Source: Limimaricola sp964022235 | GTDB taxonomy: Bacteria > Pseudomonadota > Alphaproteobacteria > Rhodobacterales > Rhodobacteraceae | Reading direction: 5' to 3' | DNA: 64,000 nt | Assembly: GCF_964022235.1 (NCBI RefSeq) | Contig: NZ_CAXHZL010000003.1 | Span: forward strand, 369,990 to 433,989 | Part shown: positions 8,336 to 16,875 of the stretch, in pieces | Position numbering within the stretch: the stretch's first letter is position 1 | How the letters are laid out: every line of letters begins with the position of its first letter | Made by a program: the position numbers and the translations under genes | Notes under the pieces: generated by a model | Seen by the model: only the letters and a program-made list of their open reading frames with translations | Databases searched by the model: none | Told to the model about the DNA's origin: nothing

Positions 8336-8775
8336 GGGCACTGGTCCAGCGCGTTTCGGAGGCCAGCGTCAGCGTCGACGGCGCAGTCATCGGACGCGCC
8401 GGGCCGGGCGTTCTGGTGCTGGTCTGCGCGATGCAGGGCGACACCGACGCCCTGCCCGCCCGGATGGCGGCCAAGATCGCCAAATTGCGGATCTTTCGTG
8501 ATGAGGAAGGGCGGATGAACCGCTCGCTCCTCGACACGGGCGGGGCCGCGCTAGTGATCAGCCAGTTCACGCTGGCTGCCGATACGCGCACCGGCAACCG
8601 CCCCGGCTTTTCCGCCGCAGCCGCGCCTGAGATCGGCGCTCGGCTCTACGAGGCGCTGGCGGCGGAGCTGTCAGGCTTGGGCGTGCCGGTGGAGACCGGG
8701 CGCTTCGGAGCCGACATGAAGGTGGCGCTTGTCAATGATGGGCCGGTGACCATCCCGCTGGAGATCACCGGCTGA
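8332..8775 (+). CDS. dtd: D-aminoacyl-tRNA deacylase Dtd
   Basis: The 147-residue protein begins at a TTG codon (8332-8334) as MRALVQRVSEASVSVDG, the exact family N-terminus, and carries the cross-subunit motifs SQFTLAADT and NDGPVT(I)P. Dtd hydrolyses D-amino acids (and glycine) mis-attached to tRNA, a proofreading step in the cytoplasm. The TTG start overlaps the kinase stop codon in a TTTGA arrangement, so start choice is dictated by homology. Length is normal for the family. Confidence 0.93.
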   Translation: MRALVQRVSEASVSVDGAVIGRAGPGVLVLVCAMQGDTDALPARMAAKIAKLRIFRDEEGRMNRSLLDTGGAALVISQFTLAADTRTGNRPGFSAAAAPEIGARLYEALAAELSGLGVPVETGRFGADMKVALVNDGPVTIPLEITG

Positions 8776-8779
8776 GGCG

Positions 8780-9286
8780 TCAGCAGGGCTGCGCCATCAC
8801 CAGCACCCAGACCGGGCCTTTGGCCCCTTGGGCGATACCGACGCCGAACTCGCGCGCGCGGTCCAACTCCATCACCTTGCGGTGGCCGGGCGAGCCCTGC
8901 CAGCCGGTGATGATCTGGTTGGTCTGCGGATAGCCCCATGCGAGGTTCTCGGCGCTGACACCGGCGCAGTAGCCGGTGCGCTCCAGCCGCACGCGATGAT
9001 TCGAGCCGTCACTGCCGCGATGTCCGAACTGGCCGGTTCGCGCGAGGTCACAGGCCTGCACCTGTGCCGCTTGCGACAATTCGCGGTCATGCGACACGCG
9101 GGCCAACCCCTGCGAGGCGCGAAAGGCGTTGAGGCCGGCCGCGATCTCGGTGGCCTTGGCGTTGGCCGCCTCCGGCAGAGCACACCCTCCGGTCGTGGCG
9201 GCGGTGGCGGTTGTGGCGGTGAAGGCGGGCGTGAGTCCAGCAATGGGCAGCGCGGCAAGCGCCACGGCCATCAGGTATCGTTTCAT
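8780..9286 (-). CDS. secreted CAP/SCP-domain protein
   Basis: The 168-residue protein has a signal peptide (MKRYLMAVALAALPIAGLTPAFTA) followed by a bacterial CAP (SCP/PR1-like) domain: LNAFRASQGLARVSHDRELSQAAQ, GQFGHRGSDGS, AENLAWG, and GWQGSPGHRKVM near the end, which includes two of the usual His/Glu cleft residues. The role is unknown for most bacterial members; export to the periplasm or outside is likely. I chose the ATG at 9286 because it starts the signal peptide; a longer in-frame start at 9373 is unlikely. It faces dtd tail to tail. Confidence 0.87.
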   Translation of the reverse strand: MKRYLMAVALAALPIAGLTPAFTATTATAATTGGCALPEAANAKATEIAAGLNAFRASQGLARVSHDRELSQAAQVQACDLARTGQFGHRGSDGSNHRVRLERTGYCAGVSAENLAWGYPQTNQIITGWQGSPGHRKVMELDRAREFGVGIAQGAKGPVWVLVMAQPC

Positions 9287-9373
9287 CTGCTTCCCTCGAA
9301 CGGTTTGCGCCAGATCGCAGATCGAATGAGGCAAGAGCAAGGCAAGGCGCTTTTTATCGAGCGGATTGGGCAA

Positions 9374-10171
9374 TCATCCGCGCGCGGCGCCAAGGAGCCT
9401 GAGCGGCAAACTGCCCGCGAACAGCACCGCCGCGACGCAAACGATGGAGGGACCGACGGGGGTGTCGAACCACAGCGCCGCCTGCAGCCCTAGCAGCACC
9501 GAAATCGCTGCAGCGCCCAAGGACAGCGCCGCCATGGCCTCCGGCGTGCGCGCGGCACCTCGGGCCGCCGCCGCTGGGATCACGAGAAGCGCGGTGATCA
9601 GCAACGCCCCCACCACCTTGATCGCCACGGCCACCACGGCGGCGAGCAGCAGCGTCAGCACCAGCGCCTCTCGGCGTGGCGCGATGCCCGAGGCATGGGC
9701 AAGGTCTGGCGACAGCGTCGCCGTCAGCAACCTGCGCCAGCGCCAGCACAGCACGCCCACCACTAGCGCCGCGCCACCCCAGATCCACGCAAGATCGCCG
9801 CGCGTCACGGTCAGCACATCGCCGAACAGGTACAGTTCGAGATTTACCCGCGCCCCGCCCATGAGCGCCACCGCCACCAGCCCCGCCGCCAGCGCGCCGT
9901 GCGACATCACGCCCAGCACCGTGTCATGCGCGAGCCCGCGCCCCGACAGCGCATGCACTGCCAGCGCCATCGCCAGCGCCGTAGCGAGAACGCCCGGAAA
10001 CACCGCCATCCCCTGCCCCAGCGCCAGCGCAACGCCCAAGATCGCGGCGTGGCTGGTCGCATCCCCGAAATAGGCCATGCGACGCCAGACGACGAAGCAG
10101 CCGAGCGGACCGGCGGCCAACGCCGTGCCCAGCGCGGCGAGGGCCGCGCGGATCATGAAATCGTCGAGCAT
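9374..10171 (-). CDS. znuB: zinc ABC transporter permease ZnuB
   Basis: The 265-residue polytopic protein of the ABC-3 (ZnuB/MntB) family has about eight hydrophobic segments and the family motif GDATSHAAILGVALA near residue 36, with VVGALLITALLVIPAAAAR (~188-206) in the cytoplasmic-loop region that contacts the ATPase. It forms the inner-membrane channel for Zn2+ delivered by ZnuA. It begins one base after the znuC stop in a zur-znuC-znuB operon. Metal specificity is inferred from the adjacent Zur gene and the His-rich partners. Confidence 0.93.
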   Translation of the reverse strand: MLDDFMIRAALAALGTALAAGPLGCFVVWRRMAYFGDATSHAAILGVALALGQGMAVFPGVLATALAMALAVHALSGRGLAHDTVLGVMSHGALAAGLVAVALMGGARVNLELYLFGDVLTVTRGDLAWIWGGAALVVGVLCWRWRRLLTATLSPDLAHASGIAPRREALVLTLLLAAVVAVAIKVVGALLITALLVIPAAAARGAARTPEAMAALSLGAAAISVLLGLQAALWFDTPVGPSIVCVAAVLFAGSLPLRLLGAARG

Positions 10172-10172
10172 G

Positions 10173-10949
10173 TCAGCCCTCGGCGTGGTGATGTTGATGG
10201 TGATGATGCGCCGCCCCGCCGCCCTCGTGGGCGTGGTCGTGCTCGTGGCGGTAGAGCGCCAGTTGCCCGCCTGTGCCGGTGCCGAACAACTCGCGGTAGG
10301 CCGGTGCGGCCGAGACGACCTCCGGCGTGCCCTCGCAGCAGATGTGACCGTTGAGGCAGACCACCCGGTCCGAGGCCGACATCACCACATGCAGCTCATG
10401 GCTGACCATCAGCACGCCGCAGCCGATGTCGCGTCTCAGCGCTTCGATCCGCCGGTAGAAGGCGGCCTGACCGGGTTGGTCGAGGCCCTGCGTCGGCTCG
10501 TCGAGGATGAGAAGCTGCGGCCGATTGAGCACCGCCCGCGCCAGAAGCACCCGCTGGAACTGCCCGCCCGAAAGCGCGGCCATCTGCCGCCCCCCCAGAC
10601 CGCCAGCGCCCGATTGATCGAGCGCCGCCTCGGCCTCGGCATCCGTGACGCGCAGCGGCAGGTCGAGAAAGCGGCGTACGGTGATCGGCAGGGAGGCATC
10701 GAGCACGAGGCTTTGGGGCACGTAGCCGATGCGCAGCCCGCGCGCGCGTTGCACCGTGCCGCGTCGGGGCGCCAGCGCGCCGATCATCAGACGCAGGAGC
10801 GTGCTTTTGCCCGACCCGTTCGGCCCCACGAGGGTGACGATCTCGCCCGCGTCCACATGCAGCGACACGTCGCGCAGCACCGGCGCGCCCTTGGGGCCGA
10901 ACTCGAGCCCGCGCGCTTCGATCAATGCGCTCCCGATTCCTGCGCTCAT
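10173..10949 (-). CDS. znuC: zinc ABC transporter ATP-binding protein ZnuC
   Basis: The 258-residue ABC ATPase has Walker A GPNGSGKS (~40), signature LSGGQFQRV (~131) and Walker B LLILDEPTQGLD (~150). The C-terminus is a His-rich tail (EHDHAHEGGGAAHHHHQHHH), typical of ZnuC proteins and probably binding zinc. The ATG at 10949 follows an SD-like purine stretch inside the zur 3' end; the genes overlap by 4 bp (ATGA). It energises Zn2+ import through ZnuB. Confidence 0.95.
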   Translation of the reverse strand: MSAGIGSALIEARGLEFGPKGAPVLRDVSLHVDAGEIVTLVGPNGSGKSTLLRLMIGALAPRRGTVQRARGLRIGYVPQSLVLDASLPITVRRFLDLPLRVTDAEAEAALDQSGAGGLGGRQMAALSGGQFQRVLLARAVLNRPQLLILDEPTQGLDQPGQAAFYRRIEALRRDIGCGVLMVSHELHVVMSASDRVVCLNGHICCEGTPEVVSAAPAYRELFGTGTGGQLALYRHEHDHAHEGGGAAHHHHQHHHAEG

Positions 10950-11416
10950 GCCTCGCGCCTCTGACAGGCGGGGCACAGCCCCTCGGCCTCGATCACCGTC
11001 TGTTCGATCACGAATCCAGCCTCGGCCGCCGGGCGCGACAGCCCTTCGGCGCCTTGGGTTTCGGCCACCGCACCGCAGCCGCGACAGATCAGAAATCCCG
11101 GCGCATGCGCGGCACCCGGTCGGGCGCAGGCGACATAGGCCGAGAGCCGTTCGATCCGGTGCGCGAGCCCGTGATCCACGAGAAAACCCAGAGCGCGGTA
11201 GGCGACGGGCGGCTTTGAGCCCAGACCTTCGGCGTCGAGCCGCGCCAGCACGTCATAGGCCCCCATCGCCGCGTGACCTTCGAGCAATATCTCGAGCACG
11301 CGCCGACGCAGCGGCGTCAACCGCGCGCCAGACGTGGCGCAGCGTGCCTCGGCGGCATCGATCGCGCCACGAATGCATGCGGCATGGTCGCCGCAGGCAA
11401 AACCGGGGTCTGACAT
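10946..11416 (-). CDS. zur: zinc uptake regulator Zur (Fur family)
   Basis: The 156-residue Fur-family repressor has a winged-helix region (RLTPLRRRVLEILLEGH, AYDVLARL, PPVAYRALGFLVDHGL) and the zinc-site pairs CRGC (~105) and CPAC (~149). With Zn2+ bound it would repress the flanking uptake genes. Its own promoter is shared head to head with znuA over a Zur-box-like palindrome at 11456-11474. The CRGC and CPAC Cys pairs would form the structural zinc site. Gene order and context separate it from Fur or PerR. Confidence 0.93.
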   Translation of the reverse strand: MSDPGFACGDHAACIRGAIDAAEARCATSGARLTPLRRRVLEILLEGHAAMGAYDVLARLDAEGLGSKPPVAYRALGFLVDHGLAHRIERLSAYVACARPGAAHAPGFLICRGCGAVAETQGAEGLSRPAAEAGFVIEQTVIEAEGLCPACQRREA

Positions 11417-11455
11417 GGCGGCCTCTCAGAGATGCGCGGTCGGGTCTTGACCGCG

Positions 11456-11474
11456 TGTTACGTTATAACATAGC
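11456..11474. promoter_or_regulatory. Zur-box-like palindrome between zur and znuA
   Basis: The 95-bp gap between divergent zur and znuA contains TGTTACGTTATAACATAG. Its core GTTATAAC (11462-11469) is a perfect palindrome within the AT-rich TGTTATAACA type recognised by alphaproteobacterial Zur (recalled). The location suits simultaneous repression of both operons. It lies 38 bp upstream of the znuA start. Confidence 0.75.
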
Positions 11475-11511
11475 CCCTAGCTTCTGATCCAAGGATGCTC
11501 AAGAGGTCTCC

Positions 11512-12435
11512 ATGCGCTCCGCCTTGCCCGTCGCCGCCTACCTTACGTTTCTCGCGACACCTGCCCTCGCGGAATCGCCCCGCGTCGTCGTCGACACCGC
11601 GCCGCTGCACAGCCTCGTGGCGCGGGTGATGGAGGGTGCGGGCACGCCCGATCTGCTGTTGCCACCGGGCGGCTCGCCGCACGACGCGGCGTTGCGACCG
11701 TCGGACGCACGGCGGTTGTCGCAGGCGGATCTCGTGATCTGGACGGGGCCCGCTTTTCTGCCTTGGCTCTCCGACAGCCTCGCGGCGCTGGCACCAGAGG
11801 CCGAAACGCTCGCGATGCTGGAGGTGAGCGGTTGGGAACGGCTGCCACTGCGCCATGATCCGGCGTTCGAGACCGAACACGAGGGGCATGAGGAGCATGA
11901 GGACGACACGAGAGGCGAGGACGGAACCGACCCCCACGCCTGGCTCGACCCGAAGGTCGCGGCGGTGTGGATGGAGCGGCTCGCTGCGACGCTGGCCGAG
12001 GCCGACCCCGAGAACGCGGATCTCTACCGCGACAATGCCTCGACCGCGATCGAGGCCGATGCGGCACTGTCGGACCGGATCGCCGAACGGCTCGGGCCGC
12101 TCTCGGGGCGGCCCTATCTGGTGCCACACGACGCCTATCAGTATTTCGAGCGCCGCTTTGCGTTGCCTGCGGCGGGCGCGCTGGCGCTGTCGGATGCTTC
12201 CGCCCCCGGACCTGCCCGGATCTCCAGCTTGCGCGACACGGTGGAGGCCGGTGGCATCGTCTGCGTGCTCAGCGACCCCGAAACGCCCGCCGATCTGGTG
12301 GCGCTGCTGCGCGAGGGTACATCCGCCGCGACCGCGCCGACCGACCCCGACGGGCTGTTGCTGACGCCTGGCCCCGATCTCTACCCGGCACTGATCGAAG
12401 GACTGGCCGATGCCTTGCAGGACTGTCTTGGCTAG
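11512..12435 (+). CDS. znuA: periplasmic zinc-binding protein ZnuA
   Basis: The 307-residue solute-binding protein of cluster A-I has a signal peptide (to ~20, ending PALA), the His ligand regions PLHSLVARVM (~30), GGSPHDAALRPSD (~58) and DPHAWLDPK (~143), and an acidic His-rich loop (EHEGHEEHEDD, ~123-133) characteristic of zinc rather than manganese carriers. It captures Zn2+ in the periplasm for ZnuBC. An AGAGG ribosome-binding site sits just before the ATG. It is divergent from zur and its 3' end overlaps the 3' end of the GGDEF gene by 4 bp. Confidence 0.94.
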   Translation: MRSALPVAAYLTFLATPALAESPRVVVDTAPLHSLVARVMEGAGTPDLLLPPGGSPHDAALRPSDARRLSQADLVIWTGPAFLPWLSDSLAALAPEAETLAMLEVSGWERLPLRHDPAFETEHEGHEEHEDDTRGEDGTDPHAWLDPKVAAVWMERLAATLAEADPENADLYRDNASTAIEADAALSDRIAERLGPLSGRPYLVPHDAYQYFERRFALPAAGALALSDASAPGPARISSLRDTVEAGGIVCVLSDPETPADLVALLREGTSAATAPTDPDGLLLTPGPDLYPALIEGLADALQDCLG

Positions 12436-13820
12436 GCCGCGCTCAGGCTGATCGTGACGCGGTTGCGGCCGGTTTCCTTGGCCGCATAGAGTGCCTCGTC
12501 GGCCCGGCGCATCAGCGCCTCGGCCTCCTTTTCGGGGCCGGGCCGCCCCGGCCCCAGCGCCACGCCCACCGACACGGTGATCCGGCACGACACCTCCGGG
12601 GCCACGGAGAATGGCGCATCGCGGATTCGGCGCCGCAACCGATCCGCCGCCACGCGCGCCTGCTCAAGGCTGGTGTCGGGCATCGCCACGAGAAACTCCT
12701 CTCCGCCGATCCGCGCCAGAAGATCGGCCGGGCGCAACCCGTCGCGCAACCGCCGTGCGACCTGTGCCAGAACCTCGTCACCGGCGGCATGGCCATGGCG
12801 GTCGTTGACCGCCTTGAACAGGTCGATGTCGAGAAGCATCACCGCGATGGGCCGCGACCGCGACCGCGCCTCGGTGATCAGCCGGATCAGGTGCGGTCGC
12901 GCGTAGCGGCGGTTCCACAGCCCCGTCAGCGGATCGGTCAAGGCCGCTTCGAGACCGTGCCGCTCGGTCGCGCGCAGCCGGTCGGCCAAAGATTTGCGAC
13001 GCAGCAGGCGACGCGCGCGATAGGCGATCTCGTCGCTCTGGACCGAGGCGGGCACGATGTCGTCGGCCCCCAGATCGAGCAGCATCGCCGCCTCGCGGCT
13101 CGCGTCGGGAAGCAGCACCAGCTGCGCGGCGCGCCGCGTGGCCGATCGGCTGCGCAACTCGGCCACGATGCGGTACAGCTCGCGCGAGGGGTGGCCCGCA
13201 TCGCACAACGCGGCCCCGTCGATCACGAAGAGATCCTGCTCGAGCCCGGTCTCTGCAAAACTGGCTTGTGGCGCCACCCGGCGCAGCGGCCCCGGCAGGC
13301 CTCGATACGCCGCCTCCCCCTCTTCCGCTTGCGGCGAGATCACGGCGATGCGCTGACGCGGCGCGAAGGTTGCCGCCGTTTCGGAAAAGCCGAGGGCGAG
13401 ATGCGTGGCCTCACGGCGTGCCAGCTCGTCTTCGGTGTCGCGCGCCCGCAGGAGATTGCGCATCCGGGCCTGCAGCAGGGTCGTCGAGACAGGGGCCACC
13501 ACCACCTCATCCGCCCCCCCGAGCAAAAGAGCGAGCCGCTCACCCTCCTCGTGCCAGTGCCCTGCGACCACGACCGGCAGGTGCCTTCCATCGGGGCGGG
13601 CGCGCAGTCTTTTCAAGAAGGCCAGCGTCGCGTCCAGACCCTCTCGGCAGCTTGACACGGTCGGAACGAAGAGCAGGTCGACCGAGGGGTCGGGAAGCCG
13701 CGTCAAGACCTCCTCGAAGCCGCGACAGTGCAGACAGTCGAACCCCACGGCAACAAGCGCGCTCTCCTTCAGGACCCTTTCCGTTGCGATTCGATCGACG
13801 ATCAGGATACGACCCGACAT
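12432..13820 (-). CDS. PleD-like diguanylate cyclase with two receiver-type domains
   Basis: The 462-residue protein has two receiver-like domains (~1-125 and ~155-275) and a GGDEF domain (~285-460). The cyclase looks active: IGGEEF at 371-376, and an RxxD inhibitory site (RPAD, 363-366) five residues upstream. The first receiver keeps LIVDR at ~6-10, but the usual phosphoacceptor Asp at the end of strand 3 falls at Pro53 (VDLLFVPT), so phosphorylation there is unlikely. Asp201 (LFVIDGAA) may serve in the second receiver. It would make c-di-GMP in the cytoplasm. It stands alone and is convergent with znuA. Confidence 0.87.
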   Translation of the reverse strand: MSGRILIVDRIATERVLKESALVAVGFDCLHCRGFEEVLTRLPDPSVDLLFVPTVSSCREGLDATLAFLKRLRARPDGRHLPVVVAGHWHEEGERLALLLGGADEVVVAPVSTTLLQARMRNLLRARDTEDELARREATHLALGFSETAATFAPRQRIAVISPQAEEGEAAYRGLPGPLRRVAPQASFAETGLEQDLFVIDGAALCDAGHPSRELYRIVAELRSRSATRRAAQLVLLPDASREAAMLLDLGADDIVPASVQSDEIAYRARRLLRRKSLADRLRATERHGLEAALTDPLTGLWNRRYARPHLIRLITEARSRSRPIAVMLLDIDLFKAVNDRHGHAAGDEVLAQVARRLRDGLRPADLLARIGGEEFLVAMPDTSLEQARVAADRLRRRIRDAPFSVAPEVSCRITVSVGVALGPGRPGPEKEAEALMRRADEALYAAKETGRNRVTISLSAA

Positions 13821-13971
13821 GCATCTGTCCTTGTTCGGGCTTGTTGCCCGGTCAGGCCGACGATCCGCCTATCGGACCGCCACCCCATCTGCGGGGCTAC
13901 GCCCACTCCCGGTTCTCAGGGTCGTCAAGAATAGTTAACAAATGCTTTCGTAGGCCTTTCGGGAGAAGACG

Positions 13972-14250
13972 ATGAAGCGAGAACGTGCCGAAGTGATCGC
14001 GCTTGGGGCGCTGGGGTGGCTGGCGGCGGATGACGAGCTGTGGCCGGTGTTCCTCGGGGCGACCGGGGCCGCCGCCGAAGATCTGCGCGACCGCGCGCCC
14101 GAGCCGGGATTTCAGGCCTCCGTGCTTGAGTTTCTCACCAATGACGACGCTTGGGTCACCGCCTTTTGCGATACCGCAGGCTACGGCTATGACGAGCCGC
14201 ACACCGCCATGCTCGTGCTTGCCGGTCCGGCGCGGATGAACTGGACGTGA
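13972..14250 (+). CDS. DUF3572 family protein
   Basis: This 92-residue protein matches the small DUF3572 family by its ALGALGWLAADDELWPVFLGATG start and the VLEFLTNDDAWVTAFCD segment. No catalytic motif or membrane segment is visible; the function is unknown. Its stop overlaps the GTG start of the HAD phosphatase by 4 bp (GTGA), so the pair is translationally coupled. This pairing appears in other Rhodobacterales (recalled). Confidence 0.85.
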   Translation: MKRERAEVIALGALGWLAADDELWPVFLGATGAAAEDLRDRAPEPGFQASVLEFLTNDDAWVTAFCDTAGYGYDEPHTAMLVLAGPARMNWT

Positions 14251-14954
14251 CACCGGCCGCGCTGATCTTCGACAAGGATGGCACGCTGTTCGACTTTCAC
14301 GCCACTTGGGGCGGCTGGTCGCGCGGGTTGATCGAAGCCGAAGCCGGGGGCGATTCGGCGCTCGCCCGGAGGATCGCGGTGGCGTTGGGCTATGACATGG
14401 AGGCCGGGCGGTTTGCGCCCGACAGCATCGTCATAGCCGCGACCGCGGGCGACATCGCGGACAGGATGCTGCCGTTCCTGCCGGGCACAGACCGCGCAAC
14501 ATTGATCGCGCGGATGAACGAGCGCGCGGCCCAGGCGCCGCAGGTGCCCGCCGTGCCCTTGGGCCCCTTGTTCGCGGATCTCGCGGCACGCGGGCTGGCG
14601 CTCGGCCTCGTGACCAACGATTCCGAAGGTCCGGCGCGCGTGCATCTGGAGGTCTCGGGGCTCGCCTCGACCTTCGGCTTCGTCGCGGGAGCCGACAGCG
14701 GTCATGGCGCCAAGCCGGGGCCGGGCCAATTGATTGCCTGTGCCAAGGCATTCGGCCTCGCCCCCGAGGCCTGCGCGATGATCGGCGACAGCCTGCACGA
14801 CCTCCATGCCGCCCGCGCCGCCGGGATGACCGCGATCGCCGTGCTGACCGGTCTTGCGCCATATGCAACGCTGGCCCCGCATGCCGATCTGGTGCTGGAA
14901 GATATCGGCGCGCTGCCCAAATGGCTGGACGATCTCGCCATCACGAAAGCGTGA
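14247..14954 (+). CDS. HAD-superfamily phosphatase (phosphoglycolate-phosphatase-like)
   Basis: The 235-residue HAD hydrolase has motif I FDKDGTLFDF (nucleophile Asp ~9), motif II LGLVTNDS, a conserved Lys near GAKPGPGQ and motif IV MIGDSLHDLHAARAAG. The cap insertion (~20-90) fits the phosphoglycolate phosphatase/Gph-like group. The substrate cannot be named from sequence. It starts at a GTG overlapping the DUF3572 stop. Confidence 0.83.
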   Translation: MTPAALIFDKDGTLFDFHATWGGWSRGLIEAEAGGDSALARRIAVALGYDMEAGRFAPDSIVIAATAGDIADRMLPFLPGTDRATLIARMNERAAQAPQVPAVPLGPLFADLAARGLALGLVTNDSEGPARVHLEVSGLASTFGFVAGADSGHGAKPGPGQLIACAKAFGLAPEACAMIGDSLHDLHAARAAGMTAIAVLTGLAPYATLAPHADLVLEDIGALPKWLDDLAITKA

Positions 14955-15047
14955 TACCCTAGTCTGCAACTGGTGTGTTTGTCCCGCCGTGTCTGCTGGC
15001 GTCACGAGGGGCATGGAGCCCCCCGATCACGTCAGGGAGACGACACC

Positions 15048-15620
15048 ATGAACTTCAAAGCCCTCCTCGCCGGCACCGCCATTGCCCTTACCTCCACCAT
15101 GGCGCTGGCCGACACCCACGCCGAAACAGGCAACCCGATGGTCGGTGGCGCCGCCATGTTCCCCGAGAAGAACATCGTCGAGAACGCCGTGAACTCGGCC
15201 GACCACACCACGCTCGTCGCTGCCGTGCAGGCTGCGGGCCTCGTCGAGACGCTGGCGGGCGAAGGCCCCTTCACCGTCTTCGCGCCGACCAACGACGCTT
15301 TTGCTGCCCTGCCCGAGGGTGCGGTTGACGACCTGCTCAAGCCCGAGAACAAGGACCGTCTGGTCGAAGTTCTGACCTGCCACGTCGTCGCAGCCGATGC
15401 GATGTCGGACGCGATCTCCGGCATGATCAAGGACGATGGCGGCATGCATGAAGTCCAGACCGTCGGCGGCTGCAAGTTCATGGTCTCCGAAGGCGAAGAC
15501 GGCACCATCATGATCACCGATGGTCAGGACCGTACCGCCAAGGTCACCATCGCCGATGTGAAGCAGTCGAACGGCGTGATCCACGTGATCGACACCGTGC
15601 TGCTGCCCGCCGTCGAGTAA
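15048..15620 (+). CDS. secreted fasciclin (FAS1) domain protein
   Basis: The 190-residue protein has a signal peptide (MNFKALLAGTAIALTSTMALA) and one FAS1 domain with both conserved boxes: H1 GPFTVFAPTNDAFAALP and H2 GVIHVIDTVLLP at the end. Such proteins are exported and thought to act in surface adhesion or stress. The ATG at 15048 is preceded by GGGAGA. A GC-rich hairpin follows 45 bp after the stop. Confidence 0.9.
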   Translation: MNFKALLAGTAIALTSTMALADTHAETGNPMVGGAAMFPEKNIVENAVNSADHTTLVAAVQAAGLVETLAGEGPFTVFAPTNDAFAALPEGAVDDLLKPENKDRLVEVLTCHVVAADAMSDAISGMIKDDGGMHEVQTVGGCKFMVSEGEDGTIMITDGQDRTAKVTIADVKQSNGVIHVIDTVLLPAVE

Positions 15621-15665
15621 CCCCTTGCCGGGACGGCCGGAACCACCACTCAGGATCCGGTCACA

Positions 15666-15692
15666 GGCCCGTCGCGCGTTGCGCGGCGGGCC
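15666..15692 (+). terminator. hairpin after the fasciclin gene
   Basis: A 12-bp stem (GGCCCGTCGCGC / GCGCGGCGGGCC, one G-T wobble) with a GTT loop lies 45 bp past the fasciclin stop. No strong T-run follows, so it may be a weak terminator or a 3'-end stabiliser. Confidence 0.5.
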
Positions 15693-15817
15693 GTTCTGCA
15701 TGTACCGCCTCGGTTCACGAACGCGCGGCATCGCGCCGCAACCCGACCGCCCGGTCTTTCAAATTGGTCCCGGAGCGCGCATGTGGAAGGCAGACGCCAC
15801 CTCCCGAGGAGACCCGG

Positions 15818-16219
15818 ATGAGCGAGCCTGCCCACCAGCCTGACGCCGAGACCGAGGACCGCCCGACGCGGCCCGCGATACTGCGTGGCTTTCGCAGGCG
15901 GTGCCCGAACTGCGGTGAGGGCGGGCTGTTTCAGGGCTATCTCAAGGTGGTCGACCGCTGCCCGGTCTGCCGCGAGGAGCTGCGCCATCACCGCGCCGAC
16001 GATGGCCCGGCCTATCTCACCATCCTGATCGTGGGGCACCTGCTGGCCCCGGTGATTCATGTGGGCTTCACCCGTTTTCGCCCTGATCCGCTGGTCATGG
16101 CGACGGTGCTGACCGTGGCCGCCGTGGCGCTGTCGCTCTACCTGCTGCCGCGGCTCAAGGGTGTGGTGGTCGGCATCCAATGGGCGCGGCGCATGCACGG
16201 CTTTGGCAAGGCGCATTGA
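15818..16219 (+). CDS. DUF983 zinc-ribbon membrane protein
   Basis: The 133-residue protein has the DUF983 zinc ribbon CPNCGEGGLF...CPVCREEL (~25-50), then GPAYLTILIVGHLLAPV and a second hydrophobic segment (MATVLTVAAVALSLYLLPRLKG), so two membrane helices. The function is unproven. The ATG at 15818 follows CGAGGAGA; the open frame extends to 15764 without family similarity. Its stop overlaps the ATG of the NUDIX gene by one base. Confidence 0.88.
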   Translation: MSEPAHQPDAETEDRPTRPAILRGFRRRCPNCGEGGLFQGYLKVVDRCPVCREELRHHRADDGPAYLTILIVGHLLAPVIHVGFTRFRPDPLVMATVLTVAAVALSLYLLPRLKGVVVGIQWARRMHGFGKAH

Positions 16220-16866
16220 TGCCCAGCCCGGTGCCAATCCGTGACGCGGCGACGGTGGTGCTGCTGCGCGAGATGCAAGACGGCCCCTCGGTTCTGATGG
16301 GCAGGCGCGGTGCGCGCGCGGCCTTCATGCCGTCGAAATACGTGTTCCCCGGCGGCGCGCTCGATCCGGTGGATGCCACCGTGGATTTTGCGGCTCCGCT
16401 CGATGCGGCCCATGCCGAAACGCTCGGAGAAATGGCGGCGCCGCTTGCCGCCTGCGCGATCCGCGAGCTTTGGGAAGAGACCGGCCAGATCCTCGGGCGG
16501 CCCGCCGACTGGCCTGAGGCGCCGACAGGGTGGCGCGGTTTTGCCCGCACCGGGCACCGCCCTGATGCCGCGGCCCTCGTGCCGGTATTGCGCGCCATCA
16601 CCCCGCCGGGCCAATCGCGCCGCTTCGACGCGCGGTTCTTTCTCGCGCGCGCCGAACACCTCGCCAGCGACCCCGATGATTTCGATCGGGCCGAGGACGA
16701 GCTGGCGCATCTGCATTGGGTGCCGCTGGCGCAGACCGATGCGCTCGATCTGCCACGGATCACGCAGTTGGCGCTGCACGAGGTCCGCGCGCGTCTGAAC
16801 GACCCCGATCCCACTCGTCCGATGCCCTTCTTTCACGGCACCATGGAGGCCGACATCCGACCCTGA
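16219..16866 (+). CDS. NUDIX hydrolase
   Basis: The 215-residue protein carries a Nudix region with FPGGALDP and, after an insertion, the core AIRELWEETGQILG (the REx2EExG part of the Nudix box). The spacing between Gly and REx2EE is longer than standard, as in the family that includes NUDT7/8/19-like hydrolases. It probably cleaves a nucleoside diphosphate-linked compound such as CoA or an ADP-sugar; the substrate is unknown. The ATG overlaps the DUF983 stop (TGATG). It converges on the carnitine dehydrogenase gene, 9 bp away. Confidence 0.83.
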   Translation: MPSPVPIRDAATVVLLREMQDGPSVLMGRRGARAAFMPSKYVFPGGALDPVDATVDFAAPLDAAHAETLGEMAAPLAACAIRELWEETGQILGRPADWPEAPTGWRGFARTGHRPDAAALVPVLRAITPPGQSRRFDARFFLARAEHLASDPDDFDRAEDELAHLHWVPLAQTDALDLPRITQLALHEVRARLNDPDPTRPMPFFHGTMEADIRP

Positions 16867-16875
16867 CAGTCGGCC

